This document shows, piece after piece, positions 1 through 11,587 of a stretch of 64,000 bases of DNA. Below the pieces are notes generated by a model. The model saw only the letters and a list, made by a program, of their open reading frames with translations. It did not search any database and had not been told where the DNA came from. The DNA is taken from contig NC_049991.1 in assembly GCF_000003815.2 (NCBI RefSeq), positions 21,232,112 through 21,296,111 on the forward strand, in the 5' to 3' direction. Made by a program: the position numbers and the translations under genes. Source of the stretch: Branchiostoma floridae. Taxonomy: Eukaryota; Chordata; Leptocardii; Amphioxiformes; Branchiostomatidae. How positions within the stretch are numbered: position 1 is the stretch's first letter; each line of letters starts with the position of its first letter.

Positions 1-327
1 ATCCAGAGAGTTGATAAGTGATCTTTTGCTGTACCAGATTGCTTGATCAAACAGTACAAGATAACGGGGAAACAGCATTCTAGTTTCGTACGCTTTACCG
101 TACGTTGTCATGACAACGCATGTTTTTGGCGAAAGCTACGAGAATGACATGTGACAGTATCATTTTGGCACTGATTTTAAACCCTCCGCCAAATTTCGCG
201 TTCCGTTATACTGTATGTGTATTGCAGTTCCGTTGTAACGTTGAAAATGGTTTCCGGGCCTATTCCTACATCGTGGTGATACTTTTTACTTTGTGAATGT
301 TAGACACCGCCATGTGTCTCTACATGT

Positions 328-336
328 AAATCAATA

Positions 337-367
<31 letters not shown>

Positions 368-412
368 TAATAAATCAGGCGACCAATGAATCAATAAATC
401 CAGCAATATTTT
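328..412. repeat. (AATC)n microsatellite
   Basis: A run of aatc units, then related aataaatc motifs, lies just beyond the gene A stop codon. The preceding sequence from 1 to 327 shows no recognisable gene. Confidence 0.9.
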
Positions 413-427
413 TACTGTGGTTCTGTC

Positions 428-695
428 TTATTTCGTCAAGGCCTTTTCCGCTTCCATCCACTCCAGTAAATCGTCATAGCTGAACGTATCGGTTGCCTCG
501 GGTTTCCAGACCGGTCCCTCGGGTCGCCAGGCCGGTCCCTCGGGTCGCCAGGCATGTCCCTCGGGCACCCTGGCCTGCTCCTCGGGTGCCCAGGCCCTCT
601 TGCGGCCCTCGGGGCCCGGGGTGGTGGCAGGCTGACGACAGTGGCCGATGTTCCCCTCGCTACCCTCACACGTCAGACCCTGCTGGCACGGGCAC
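428..695 (-). CDS. Gene A exon 3: cysteines 7-10 and repeat-bearing tail
   Basis: After a CTCTCCGCCAG acceptor the frame reads CPCQQGLTC, then a final cysteine (GHC) and a tail of about 69 residues to a TAA stop. The tail contains EGRKR, then copies of a seven-residue unit close to W-R-P-E-G-P-A, and an acidic and aromatic end (FSYDDLLEWMEAEK). The G before a dibasic stretch could direct cleavage and amidation, but this is only a motif match. Confidence 0.8.
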
Positions 696-3600
696 CTGGC
701 GGAGAGGGGGTGTTTTTGTTAGAAACTTCTATTATATTCTTATAGAGGTTCATCTGTGACGGAGATCAACATAGTAATAACTTGGCGGGCACAAAGTCGA
801 TATCGACTGAAGGGCACTTTTGCCCGGAATGGCACATTAGACGAAATTCCTCACTTTACTCACGTGGAAATAAGTACCTAACTTTGATTATGGACGTCCG
901 TCGGATAGGACGTTAAATGGAGGTCCCGTTTTTGAGGAGAGCAACACCTCAAGCGCGTAAAAGGGTCAATCACAAAAAAGTAGGAAGGCCCTATGGTGTA
1001 GAAAGTAGGAAGTCTCTATGGTAATCTTTAGTACGAAGCTGGTTTGTTACGACATGAGACGATTTAGGCTATGTCACATCTCCAGACCATTGCCCGCCCG
1101 GGCAGCTTTCAGGAACGAAAAATAAAGCAAACTACATAAGACGTAAAGAGAAGTCGTGGAAATTATTTGTATATATTTCAACGTATGCATTTCTATGTTT
1201 CGTTTCCACAAACAGCCCGGCCGAGCCCCGGGTTGGAAATGTAACCTTAAGACACAGACAATTCACGCCCACCCACCTCCAGAATCGCCTGACGCCGCTG
1301 AAGGGGAAGGGCATGCTGTTGGACGCCGTGTGGCAGAGCTGGCCCTCCCGCCCCACAGGCTTACACACCGCCAGGTTCGAACTGGGGTTCCACCGGGCAC
1401 AGCAGTGGCCGACCGTGCAGTCATGGTCCGAGTCACACGCCTACAGCACAAGTACAACCATTAAACAAACGTGCAACACAAGGTACAACCATTGTTACAC
1501 AGCAGTGACCGACGGTCCAGTCATGGTCCGAGTCACACGCCTGCAACACAAGGTACAACCATTAAACAAACGTGCAACACAAGGTACAACCATTGTTACA
1601 CAGCAGTGGCCGACCGTGCAGTCCGAGTCACACGCCTGCAACACAAGGTACAACCATTAAACAAACGTGCAACACAAGATTCAACCATTGTTACATGAGT
1701 AAGGTACACAGCAGTGGCCAACGGTATAGTCATGGTCCGAGTCACACGCCTACAAAACAAGATGTTACAACCATTTGGAACAAGCCTACAACACAAATTA
1801 CAACCGCTGATACATTGTTACAGCGGTGATTACACACTCATAGTTCGAGTCACACGCCAGCAACACAAGGTACAGCCATTAAACACACTTACAGCACAAC
1901 TAAAACCAATGGTCCAAATCACGGAAGTGTTTAACCATTGAAGAAACAAATAACGCAACGCAGCAATGAGTTACAACCTATGAAGAACGGGTGAACCTTT
2001 GATATAAAATACTTCCTGACTTTATTGAGCATATAATAGAATACTTCCTTCCGTGCAATTGAACACAAACATAACCTTAATACAGTTTCAACTTCGGGGA
2101 AACCACGCGGCTCCTGGAAAAACGACGATATCAAGCTGAAGTGGTTTAAAGTCTTCGACACGCTTTAATAGTGCATCAATGAGGTGAATGCTACTTTCGG
2201 CGCTAAACGCGTAGGCGTTGAATCGTATTTCCAGCAGTATCAGAAGGTAAGCTGAGGTCCTAAGCAACAAACATCATGGCGTCACTAACAAGCACCTTCG
2301 GAAATCCGCAATAGGGTTACTTTATATCCATTAAACCAATGATATACACAGGCACACAGTGTCAGGGCATGCAGTGACAGAAAGCAGTATTGATTCGTAA
2401 CATAAAATCGTAAAAAAAAAACTAAAAAAAAAAACAGAACAGCTGCCCAAACAGATCCTAACACAGACCATCAAGAGAAAAGCCCCATCTGGACACATCT
2501 ACTGTCTACAGAGGTAGCTATGGGGGCTAATCTACTTGATGCTTCACTAATCCCTACTTCCAGAAGGAATTGGGGCGTTTGTTAGACCACACGTCTATAA
2601 CATTAGAACAAAGTGCTGTAAGGAAATTAGCATAAAACCTTTAAGACTTACGTGTCTCTGAAGAGCACTAGGGACTCCATCCCCCTTAACTACATCAGAT
2701 TGTTTGAATATAGGTTAATGTACAGATCCTCTAGGCGGGGATTATTCAATTTTCACGTGTTTTGAATTGGATTCAGGTTACCATTGGGACAGAAATGTCG
2801 GTCTGTCTGATCAGGTCGAGAATACTGCTCTGTCAATATGACAATAATAAAGTACTCCCACAAAGCTCTAAAGGAGGGCACTGTAAGAACCTGCTTGGCT
2901 TACTGCTAGGCTTACTCAACGATAAAGGACAAGGACTCCTGCGGTCAGAAAGAAAACTGCGGGAGCTACGGAAGCTCGCGATGAACAAGACGCAGTGGAG
3001 AGAGATGAAGAAAGACTGAGTGCTGATGCAGAGTTTCCAGACCACTGCATCAGCAGGACACAGTGAACTACTACTGCTAATTAAAAGTACTTCTTGTTCT
3101 ACCTTCTGAAGGACGTTCGGAAAGAAAACAAGTTGAATGCACTTTAATAATAATACGCGATAGTAGACACGACACAAATGACGTGTAGGCGTTAGAAAAG
3201 TGCATTTGGATAATTACACTTGAAAAACAACCACCATCCGCCCCCTGTCTTTTTACAAACACACTTCAAAGAGCCCACTGGGATTAAAACAGACTAAAAG
3301 CTCTGTGCGTATATCGTCATCGTCGCTCGCATTGCTAATTTCATTAAATCATGGCAGCTAAAAGACCTAGTTCTTTGTGGCTAAATGCTTTCATCTTATG
3401 CCTATATCGTTAACGAAAATTACTGATGGGTCAAGGCTTTTATGTACCGTTAAACTCTGCACCATACGCTTATAAACAGAATCACTTTGACAAATTTGCA
3501 GAGGAAAGAAAGAAAAAGCAAATGACTAGTTGCTGAGTCATTTCAGTTGCATCTACCCCCTTTGTGTTTCTACGTGATTGAAATTGAGGTACTTGCGAAT

Positions 3601-4487
3601 ATACGAACTATCAAGATTTTTTGGTCATCCCTGCATGGGTGGCTACTGCAGACCACAGCACAACGCTTTGCTTCTAAACTGAATGTGTTTCAAACGAAGA
3701 CGTGTGAATGACAAAATAACGACAAGTTGCCCTGTCTGCCTTAGGTGCTGTGTTGTTCTGAGAGAGAAAAAGACCCGGATATGCAGTATATGTAAGTCGT
3801 CTGTACAATATACGTAGTTTAAACATAGCAACAAACATATATGGATAAATAAAAAGCCAGCTTTAGTTCGGGCCAGTCAAGCGTGCTTTGAAGGAGGCTG
3901 CTTTCACAAAGTTTACGTAAAACAGGCTACAGTACTTTTTTAACTCTTCCAAGAGTAGCAAGTCCAATAAAAATCATAGGGACGATCACCATTTTGCTTT
4001 TTGTACAAAACTAGGATCGCAAACGTTCGTATAGTTATCAGGTGCAGCTATATGTTTACAGTGGATAATGGGTAACTGCAAGTACCGGGGATATAACAAT
4101 CTCTTTCCGAGATTACTTTCGCTTAGACCCCACCCCACATGACTGCGACCTTGCCGCGAACTCACTGCCATTCAAACTGGATTTCATTACCGTTTACCGT
4201 TTAAATTGTAACTTATTGCTGCAAAGATCGAAACAAGCTTTAACCACCGGGAGAGAGAGAGAGAGACAGAGAGACAGAGAGACAGAGAGACAGAGAGACA
4301 GAGAGACAGAGAGACAGAGAGACAGAGAGACAGAGAGAGACAGTGACAGAGAGAGACATAGAGACAGAGAAAGACAGAGAAAAAAAGAAGTTGTCCTTAC
4401 CCCCGTTAGTACAAGAGCTTGGCAGTGCTGGACCAAGGCGACAAGGCACAGAGTGGCGAGTAGTAGCTTCGGCAACAACATGTCCAT
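428..4487 (-). CDS. Gene A: prokineticin-like secreted ten-cysteine protein, 3 exons
   Basis: Spliced model join(4401..4487, 1277..1440, 428..695) on the minus strand, 172 aa. Exon 1 gives a signal peptide ending in CQA, then LVLTG. Exon 2 carries cysteines 1-6 (ACDSDHDC, HCC, VC, LC) with a GREG..CH block. Exon 3 carries cysteines 7-10 (RCPC, TC, HC) and a long tail. The phases fit: exon 1 ends on a codon, and exon 2 ends in AG, which joins G of exon 3 to make Arg in FWRCPC. Vertebrate prokineticin genes also place signal peptide plus AVITG in exon 1, so homology is supported by intron position as well as cysteine order. Such proteins are secreted ligands of G-protein-coupled receptors; receptor use here is inference. 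The tail holds GRKR, a possible processing site, and a seven-residue repeat. No AATAAA is seen in the 427 bases after the stop. Confidence 0.85.
490..605 (-). repeat. Coding minisatellite in gene A, 21-bp unit
   Basis: About five tandem, diverging copies of a 21-bp unit (plus-strand core gtcgccaggccggtccctcg) lie in frame in exon 3. Because the unit is a multiple of three, copy changes would lengthen or shorten the W-R-P-E-G-P repeat without breaking the frame. Confidence 0.8.
790..985 (+). mobile_element. SINE 3' body fragment
   Basis: It shares the order cctcactttactc ... ggacgttaaatggaggtccc ... gcgcgtaaaagg with the full SINE at 15206-15577. No tRNA-like head is seen, so this is a truncated or diverged copy. 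It lies in intron 2 of gene A. Confidence 0.6.
1088..1238. mobile_element. Small inverted-repeat element (GCCCGGGC ends)
   Basis: Left end tgcccgcccgggcag and right end acagcccggccgagccccgg are roughly inverted. A similar element with an AT-rich core occurs at 47748-47902, so this is a dispersed non-autonomous element. It sits 39 bases from exon 2 of gene A, in intron 2. Confidence 0.5.
1277..1440 (-). CDS. Gene A exon 2: cysteines 1-6
   Basis: The exon is 164 bases. It follows a CTGTAG acceptor and ends AG before a GTGGGT donor. It encodes ACDSDHDC, CCARWNP, CKPVGREGQLCH, then PFPFSGVRRFW. The loop between cysteines 2 and 3 (TVGH) is shorter than in genes B, C and E. Its 5' edge is the source of the upstream tandem copies at 1490-1870. 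Confidence 0.87.
1441..1880 (-). repeat. Tandem copies of the gene A exon 2 acceptor edge
   Basis: Intron 1 of gene A holds about four extra copies, roughly 100 bp each and near 1500, 1601, 1709 and 1820. Each copies the start of exon 2 (plus-strand agcagtggccgaccgtgcag, then gagtcacacgcc) and the adjoining intron (caacacaaggtacaacc). Each copy keeps an AG just before the copied exon start or nearly so. None has the rest of exon 2 or a donor. Confidence 0.85.
1890..4190. other. Intron 1 of gene A, no further gene seen
   Basis: This is intronic sequence between the acceptor-edge repeats and exon 1. It contains A-runs near 2412-2440 and only short open frames without recognisable protein features. 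Confidence 0.6.
4249..4385. repeat. GAGA/GACA microsatellite
   Basis: Repeated gacagaga units lie in intron 1 of gene A, about 15 bases inside the donor of exon 1. Open frames here are artefacts of the repeat. Confidence 0.95.
4401..4487 (-). CDS. Gene A exon 1: signal peptide plus LVLTG
   Basis: This exon encodes 29 residues beginning MDMLLPKLLLATLC and ending ALVLTG, followed directly by the donor GTAAGG. The hydrophobic core and the CQA cleavage site leave LVLTG as the mature N-terminus, in the position of AVITG in prokineticins. An in-frame ATG further upstream (4679) lies beyond the TATA box and is not the start. Confidence 0.85.
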
Positions 4488-4598
4488 CCCGGTCCTTCTG
4501 CCAGCGGGGTAGATTCTGGTCTTCTGCAGCTGCTCCGGAGGAGTTTTCCCGTCAGTTGTTCCTTCCTCTGCACTGAGAGTTCCGCACCGCCAGCAGCC

Positions 4599-4606
4599 CT
4601 TATATA
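4599..4606 (-). promoter_or_regulatory. TATA box of gene A
   Basis: TATATAAG reads on the minus strand about 112 bases before the gene A ATG. It predicts a transcription start near 4570-4575, where TCAGTGC resembles an initiator. This supports the ATG at 4487 over the one at 4679. Confidence 0.6.
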
Positions 4607-4699
4607 CGGTTTGGCGCCTTTGGGGGCCAGCGACGGCGATTAGAAACGCCTTTGAAAGAGTTTCACCTGCATCCGCCAAGGTTCCAGCCAGACTTTGAG

Positions 4700-7010
4700 C
4701 TTACCTCTTCTATCACGACAACCCTCAGACGGGGGTTCGGAACAGGTAATAAACAAGCGAGTTGCCGTAGGCGACAAATAACCGCCCGGCTAATAGGCGA
4801 GGGAGGGGCGGGGACGCCGCTTTTGTACAAATCCTTGGCCTAAATTATAATCTGGCTTAATGGCTAATTCTGACGTCACGAGAACGGTGGAGTTCTGGTA
4901 ATGTCTTGGTGTACGCGTGACAACGCCTTGGTACTGCAAAAGTTATGGTATGTGGGATAAGATAGGGATGGGATAGAATTAGAACAATGAGCTTGATAAC
5001 ATTGTCTCAGTGAAGCTTGTAAATGTATAAAAGTTAGTCTCTTCTATACTGCATTATCCATACTGAAATCTTTATTGACACGACACAAGTTTCGTAAGGT
5101 CTATAACAACTACTTACAACACGACTAAACAGACATATATGGATATCTACAGGTATGAATAAGTCAGCATATTGGGTCTAGTATGTCATATATGCAACAA
5201 GTCAGCCGATTGAAGTTTTTCAAATGTAGTACAACACAAATTAATTGGAAAACTTCAATATGTATTCTATCAACACAGATGAGCTTTCATGCTAATATAA
5301 GTCAGCCGATATAAAATGGAGAAAACTGCGTGGTAATGTTTTGGAGGCGAATGTAGGCAGGCAGTAAAAAACAGTTCACAGGAATACCTCCACTAATCAC
5401 TCATTTACAAGTACCATTGTGTTAGAAATGCTTTGTTAACTAAGAAAACTATAATACGATTTCGCACCTCATCTGAGTGTTCTGAGAAACGGTAGGCGCA
5501 TATGATTATGTCCAATGAACCCTCCCACCGTCGCCCACGCGCTCGCACTACGTAGACCCCCTGTGTACCACGTGACTATCGCTAGGCAACCGAAGAGCGA
5601 CGAAAGGCTGATGACTACGGGCCTTGTTTTCATGATTGGAAGATGATGTAGAAAGATGTAGAACATGATCTAAAATACAACAAAACACACAAAAGCCAAC
5701 AGAATCATGTACATGTTATACGTGGATTGACATACGAGTCGGATAGCGGTGGCTCCCTCTGATGGAAAAACGACGTAACAGGGCAGATGCATGTGGAATG
5801 TGTTGCAATTACAATTACTTAACTATACGGTATTTTTACACTAGTTGACCAAGTCCAACATTTATTTATTTATCAACATGGCTTGGATTCATCTTTCTTG
5901 GAAACAGCTTGTGGTTCCTACACTCAAAGCGCGGTTCTTTAAGGCTCTCAGGGCGTGATTGTCGTAAGTTTCCGATGGATCACGACTATTGGTTCTCCTT
6001 AGCCCGAAGGTCTGATGTTTTATAGGATAGTCCAGAGGATCCCGAGCGTGACCGAAGTGTGCAAAGTGGGATAGCAGCTGTCTTAAGATCTTTTGTGCAC
6101 GTACAATACAAGGATATTTGCTTTGAGGGCTAAAGACGGCTAAAAACCAGGATGTCATAAACAATCTGGGAACGACTAAAACATGCAGCACGAAGCTTGG
6201 CGATGTGTTATGGTAAGGTACAACAGGAGCGGGGCCAGGCAGAGGAAAGGTTGTTACCCAGGACTTACGACATCCCTGTTCTGAGAATGTGGCGTAGGCG
6301 TCGGTGTGGCGCAACGGTAGGGTGTTTAACACGGACCATAGAGATAGAGATAGAGCAGGGGCCTTGGTGACTGGACAAAACGAATATGTTCGGATATGCA
6401 GCTTCGGTATATTGGTCCAGGTCTCCGCGCGTTAGGCCTTACGGTAATTGGATATTGCCAAGCAGATGTTGCGTGATTTCCTTTCATCGTTTAGTGCACG
6501 TCGTGTTGTCAGCAGTTTATACAGCTGTCACTGTTGCGATTGTTCGGACAACTTGTAAAATTGTGTGCTTATCATGATGTATACAATGTGAAGGTGTGTG
6601 GTTGTTTTCATTTGGTGTCGTTCTTTAAAACGTGTGTTTTACATTTGGCAGGGATAGGTACGATGGCTTTTAAGTTAGTTTTTTTGTAAGTCAATGTTAT
6701 GTGTTCTGTATGAGATATAAACACAATGTCACACACCACAGGAAACAACACAACCGACATAAGCCATAATTACGTCCCAGAGTATGTAACCTACGGTTCT
6801 TGAGAGCGTTCCGCTGCAGTTAAAGATACATCAGGTAGGGGGAGCACGTTATCGGACTAGTGTTTTCCGTACATATTAAATTGCAACAGTTGCATATTTG
6901 AGTGTTATTTCATTGACCAGAACGTTACCTCTTTAATTATAGTAAAGTAATAATCTAACGAATAGAAGCAGTCACATTTGTGACATTAAGAAACACGTTG
7001 CAGTGTTGTA
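4700..7010. other. Intergenic stretch upstream of gene A
   Basis: No supported gene. It holds AT-rich sequence, recurring ataagtcag/gtcagccgat motifs at 5158-5310, and a 147-codon minus-strand open frame (5889-6332) with no recognised domain. Confidence 0.5.
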
Positions 7011-7012
7011 TA

Positions 7013-7790
7013 AGGTAGTCAGCAGTCAGCGTCTCGTCACGAACCGGCTTGGGGTATTAAATACCTGATCTCTGGTTCCTAACTGTACGCTGTGTGAAGC
7101 CCATAGTATTATATGCTTCCTACCGGAATCACTTCGAGATCAATTTAAGGCCAACGGCATGCGTATCTGAGAAATCGACTGGCTGATCTCTCAGTGCTTT
7201 TCTGTCTTGGTTACCGTTCTACTTAGCTGTGCCCCTAGTTTGGATGCTTCTTGCATTTTCATGAGTTGGTATGGTCTTTATTGTCTCAGTGTGTGTTTGA
7301 ATGAGAGGCTGGCATTGCATGGGATATGCTGTTTTCCTGTGGCCATTTCTTACGCTACTTGGAAGGGCCCTGTGTAGTGTTACATAAGGTCAGCAGCTCA
7401 CTGCGTCTCGTTACGAATCGGCTCACATCAGTAATTACACGATACTCGGCCGTACCTGCCTGATTCCTAACTTTAGAAATAACCTTGGTCATCCAATCAC
7501 ATCCCTTTTTAATTACATGAGAACTGGAGAGCTTAAGACAGCTCTTTACACCACCTTTTTACCCTCTGGTCGGGGATTGAACCTGTTGTTGTACCTGTCT
7601 GATTCTTAACTGTAACAATTGTTTAAGGAATTGGCGGTTTATCCGTCTTTGGCCCCAAAATCCCATCCCTTTTTAATCACAGGAGAACTGGAGATCTTAG
7701 GTCAGGTCTTTATTCCACTTTACACCGTCTGGTCGATGATTTGACCTGTTGTCGGTCGTGCCGGACTGCTTCTCACATCTCCTGCGTGTG
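7013..7790. repeat. Diverged direct repeats
   Basis: Two copies begin with cgtctcgt(c/t)acgaa(c/t)cggct (about 7030 and 7403). Two further copies carry catccctttttaat followed by gagaactggag (about 7501 and 7664) and end in ggtcg-gatt-gacctgttgt. This appears to be an old duplicated repeat block. Confidence 0.6.
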
Positions 7791-7879
7791 AATCCCGCGG
7801 GATTACAGGCCTCCGTACGGGACTTTCCTGCCGTGCAGGTCGGACACACTTTTTAACAACGCTTTCAACGTACGTCGAT

Positions 7880-8210
7880 GCAGGTTAGGCATCCAGGTAA
7901 TACGATACGCCAAAAAGTAGTCACTCAAGCAACTGTACAATTTTTTAAAGGTCCAAAAGCTACAAAGGTAAGACCAGTTAGAACAACTGTTTCCCTCTAC
8001 CAATTTTTTCATATTGATTCATATTTAGGATAAACCTGTTCTTGAACTAGATCTCTTTTACATATCAATTCACAGCTGGGATATATAAACCCCCTCCAAC
8101 AAGATCTCTTCAGTGTCACTGACGGAAACTAATGGATAGTAGTTGAAACGTCTGACCGTTTCCAAAACCATATCCAGTTGCTTGAGTAACTACATTTTGG
8201 CGTAACGCTT
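7880..8210. repeat. Dispersed repeat with CATCCAGGTAAT and AACGTCTGACCGTTTCC motifs
   Basis: The motif catccaggtaatacgatacg plus ctcaagcaactg recurs at about 11085-11180, 31728-31795 and 58766-58890, so it belongs to a dispersed family. The TATATAAACC at 8082-8091 lies inside it and is not taken as a gene promoter. Confidence 0.55.
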
Positions 8211-8214
8211 CCAA

Positions 8215-10080
8215 CACTTTATCGTCGACGTGTGGCTGCGAGCGTGCGTCCTTGAGCACCGAGTGACTGTCTGACGGCGGACCTTTGCTCTTTAAGGCAT
8301 TAGGAGCTAATTCCTTACTGCTGACTAACCTTTATAGATCTCCTTACTCAGGACAGATAAGGAGATGTTCCACACTGAGTTCATCAAGTGTCCATCTGAA
8401 CAGGACCCGCTGGTACCCACACGCGGTTTCCAAGAAAGCCAGTCATGTCATGTCAACTCAAATACATGAATTCATATCAATAGATAATTAAGAATCACAT
8501 AAATAAAATCAATTTGCAGTTGTAGTTCAGAGTTGATACTTCAGTCTCCTTAGCCATCAAAGAGATATATTTATGCAAATGATTTACAAATTTGCATAAT
8601 TCATGCCTGGTGACGTTTATTTTCAACTAACTTACACGTGTCACAAGTTTGAAGTTGCTATCATTCATCATTGAGAGGTTTTGTCATTTTTTGTATTAAT
8701 CATGCAAAACCGTTCCCCATTTGCATATTTGATATCTGTTTATGTTCCACCTGTCATAAATTACTTGTGTTACATTAGTTGAAGGCCTGTCATGGAAAAC
8801 AATGGAGTTTTTCAATAATTATCCAAATTAAGTTCGACGTGCGTAATATGCATTTTGTACAACTTTGCTTAGGCTACCCGGATGCCTAAAACGATGCGAA
8901 TCCGTCATTCCCTTAACATCCCCTCTTTGCAACGATTTGACAAAACACCACTGCAGTTCCAAAACTAAATGTTAGGAGGCTCAAACTTGTCCTGACGTCA
9001 AAAGTTACGTGTACTGGAAGTTTCACGGATTTACAAAGGGAGTCGGTAGGGGTCCAGAATGTAATAATTTCTAGTGATTGTGACACCCTACTAACACCTT
9101 GTGGTGTTTGGCAAACGGTAATATGTGACCATATGTTTAATCATTTGCTCAACTTTACTGACCGCCAAGGTTTCATGATGAAGATATTTTTTCCGTAAAT
9201 ATTTTCATCTGGTTGGTAGATCAATCGAACGAAGTCTTCTTCATTTCACAACCTTCTTTGAATTCACAACCTTCTTCTGATTCTTCCGTAGACGTTTCCA
9301 AGATAATTTTCGGCAGATAATTATTGTTTGCTGAACTTATTTCTCACACGCTAGCATCACTTTTGAAGCTCCCCTGACGATGCCTTCCATACAATCAAAT
9401 AAACAAATGGCCTTGCCGAGTTAAACATGCGAAATCACATGTTTCCTTTCGGGATCTCTTCGCCGAGAGGTTATCTTAAGGTTCAGCATTAAGGGTACTT
9501 AAGGAGTTGACTTTAAGCTTGAAGTGGAGGTCCGGCTCCTTAAGGACAGCTTACAGGCGAGAGTTGAGCAGAGCTTGCTGACACTTTGACTCGTACACGG
9601 CGATAGGTCAGGGTTTTACCGGGCAGGTGACGTCATGTGGGGCTGTGGTGCCGGTTTCTGAGAAATGCCGCACCTGTGCGGGAATCGCTGAAGACTGCGA
9701 TCGGGCTGCAACCTCGCTGCGACCTAAATCGTGTTTCTTGTTAGAAATTTATGCGTTATTTCAATTTCTTACAATGTTAGTTATGGTCACATCATCTTTG
9801 CTTTTGTTTTTTGTGTGGACCTTTTTTGTTGTTCATGAAAGCTCAAATCGGCCAGCAGGCCGCTTTTCATTGAGGTCATGAGGGACGAGGGTCAGACAAC
9901 GTATACTGGTATAAGAGAAGAGAGATACAGAAGAGAGTTTAAAGTCCTATATATACATAATTTTATTTACATGGTACAAAGAAAATGATAGCGAGAAACA
10001 TTTAAACTTTTAGATTATTTTTCTGACTGACAATCAATCATTTGCAAGTATGGAGATTACAGTTCTTTTCACGCTTCCTA
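8215..10080. other. Gene-free AT-rich stretch
   Basis: Short open frames only, none with recognisable protein features. I found no repeats that stand out on reading. Confidence 0.45.
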
Positions 10081-10144
10081 CAGCATCAGGTTGGCATCAT
10101 CATCATCATCACGGGCCGGCATAGTTGAGCAATAAATACAAACA

Positions 10145-10350
10145 TGCATAACGCCTCTTTCCCTCTCTGTCTCTCCCCTCTCTCTGTCTCTCTGTCTCTC
10201 TCTCTGTCTCTCTCTCTCTTTCTCTTTCCTCCTCTATTTCTCTCTCTCTCTCTCTCTCGCCCTATCTCTCTTTTTCTCGCTCGCTCTCTACCTCCATTAT
10301 ATCTATTCATCTATCTATCTATCTATCTATATCTAATAGTATCTATCTGT
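10145..10350. repeat. (CT)n and (TATC)n compound microsatellite
   Basis: Runs of tctctctg/tctctc are followed by atctatctatct. Open frames on both strands here are repeat artefacts. Confidence 0.95.
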
Positions 10351-10824
10351 CTATCCCTCTCCATGTGAACTTCCTGAACAATCCTTTTTTGTTGAGTTTG
10401 TTTGACAGACAGGACAAGATGGTAGTGGTCTGCGTATGCACATATCCTCAAAACTTCATTCACAAGAAGAAATTCTTCTCGTCTTAAGTTCAAGAGATCA
10501 AGACAAACCTACGCATGGCGATGACGTAATCGACACGATTCAACATGACTGGCAAGCACCATTAAAGGTGAAGCTTACATGTAGCGTTGTCTTTTCAAGA
10601 CAGGTGGAAGACAGGAAAACATGTATAAATGGATGCCAGATGACAAAAACGCACTCCAGTTACATCTTAGGTACATCCGATTATAGAAGCTCTGTTCACA
10701 AGTGTGTAATGAAGCGATTAAACACACCTCAACATTGACAAAGTATCAGGAGACTTTGATGACGACACACCGGATTTTATGCCCCGACTGACCCTTACGT
10801 GACGCAATTGGGGGAATATGTGGG

Positions 10825-10832
10825 ATATAAGA
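10825..10832 (+). promoter_or_regulatory. TATA-like box of exon D
   Basis: ATATAAGA lies about 60 bases before the exon D ATG, a spacing like that of genes C and E. It suggests this first exon has, or had, its own promoter. Confidence 0.5.
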
Positions 10833-10891
10833 AGCCGAGATACGACTCCTTGAGACGTTGCGGCCCCCCTCGGGAAGACGTCTTGAGCACC

Positions 10892-10978
10892 ATGAGGCCT
10901 CCCCTGTGTCTTCTGTCCATCTTTGTGTGCCTTCACGTCTACTACAGGTGCTGCCAAGCTACCGTGGTGCTGACTGGA
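10892..10978 (+). CDS. Exon D: orphan prokineticin-like first exon
   Basis: ATG in a gcaccATG context opens 29 codons (MRPPLCLLSIFVCL...CCQATVVLTG), followed at once by GTGAGT. Length, signal-peptide shape, the VLTG end and phase 0 match exon 1 of genes A and C. I find no matching cysteine-rich exon 2 between it and the first exon of gene B. It could therefore be an alternative first exon spliced to gene B exon 2 at 15641 (in phase), a relic of a lost paralog, or part of a gene whose exon 2 is too diverged to see. Confidence 0.7.
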
Positions 10979-11476
10979 GTGAGTGCACTCATGTTTTAAA
11001 TTGTAATGGTTGTATACTTTGTATTTGTCATTTATTGCAAACGATTGGGTTTAAATGTCATTGCTTTCTACTCGATAAAGTTAAGACATCCAAATAATGA
11101 GATATGCCAAGTAGCAGTTACTCATGCAACTGGATATGGTTTTACAAAAACAAAATGTGACGTGAGCAGATCAAACTATGATTGGTATGCAACAAGAGGT
11201 GAGGACAAATCTTAGGAAGTCCGACAGGAAAGAAGACAAAGCAAGTCAAGACAAGGTTGATGAAAATGAGTCACTTAGCTCCCTTTGTTTGGGTACAGTA
11301 GCTAAGTTTGTGAAATTTCTATACGTAGACTTACTTTCTTGTTATCATTGAAGGTGGGATTGTACATTCTGGTGTATTGTCTTAAGCTTATTGCCTATCT
11401 ACCTTCCCGTTCGAACCAGCGCGCTTCGTGGTCTGGAATGTCTGTTGGAGATTGAAAGAGTGTACCTGGTTGTGTT

Positions 11477-11587
11477 TAGCCTGAGTACCATCCGTATTCT
11501 ACCGGGGCTCCTTACACTCGCTACCCCTATTTTTTTATGGAAGTGAGTGTAAGGAGCCCCGGTAGAAATAGGATGGTACTCAGGCTA
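11477..11587. mobile_element. Near-perfect hairpin element
   Basis: The left arm begins tagcctgagtaccatcc and the right arm ends ggatggtactcaggcta. The arms are about 48 bases each, with a small AT-rich loop. This is typical of a short fold-back MITE. Confidence 0.85.

Noticed and set aside
4194-4679. 161-codon minus-strand frame as a longer gene A start
   Set aside because: Its ATG lies upstream of the TATA box and its 3' part reads through the donor into the GAGA microsatellite; only the part 4401-4487 is coding.
5889-6332. 147-codon minus-strand frame
   Set aside because: No recognised motif, no signal peptide or splice context, and nothing similar in the cluster.
6296-6345. tRNA-like GGTGTGGCGCAACGGTAG
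   Set aside because: Only an A-box-like segment; no B box or cloverleaf follows.
8082-8091. TATATAAACC as a promoter
   Set aside because: It lies inside a dispersed repeat, with no coding exon downstream.
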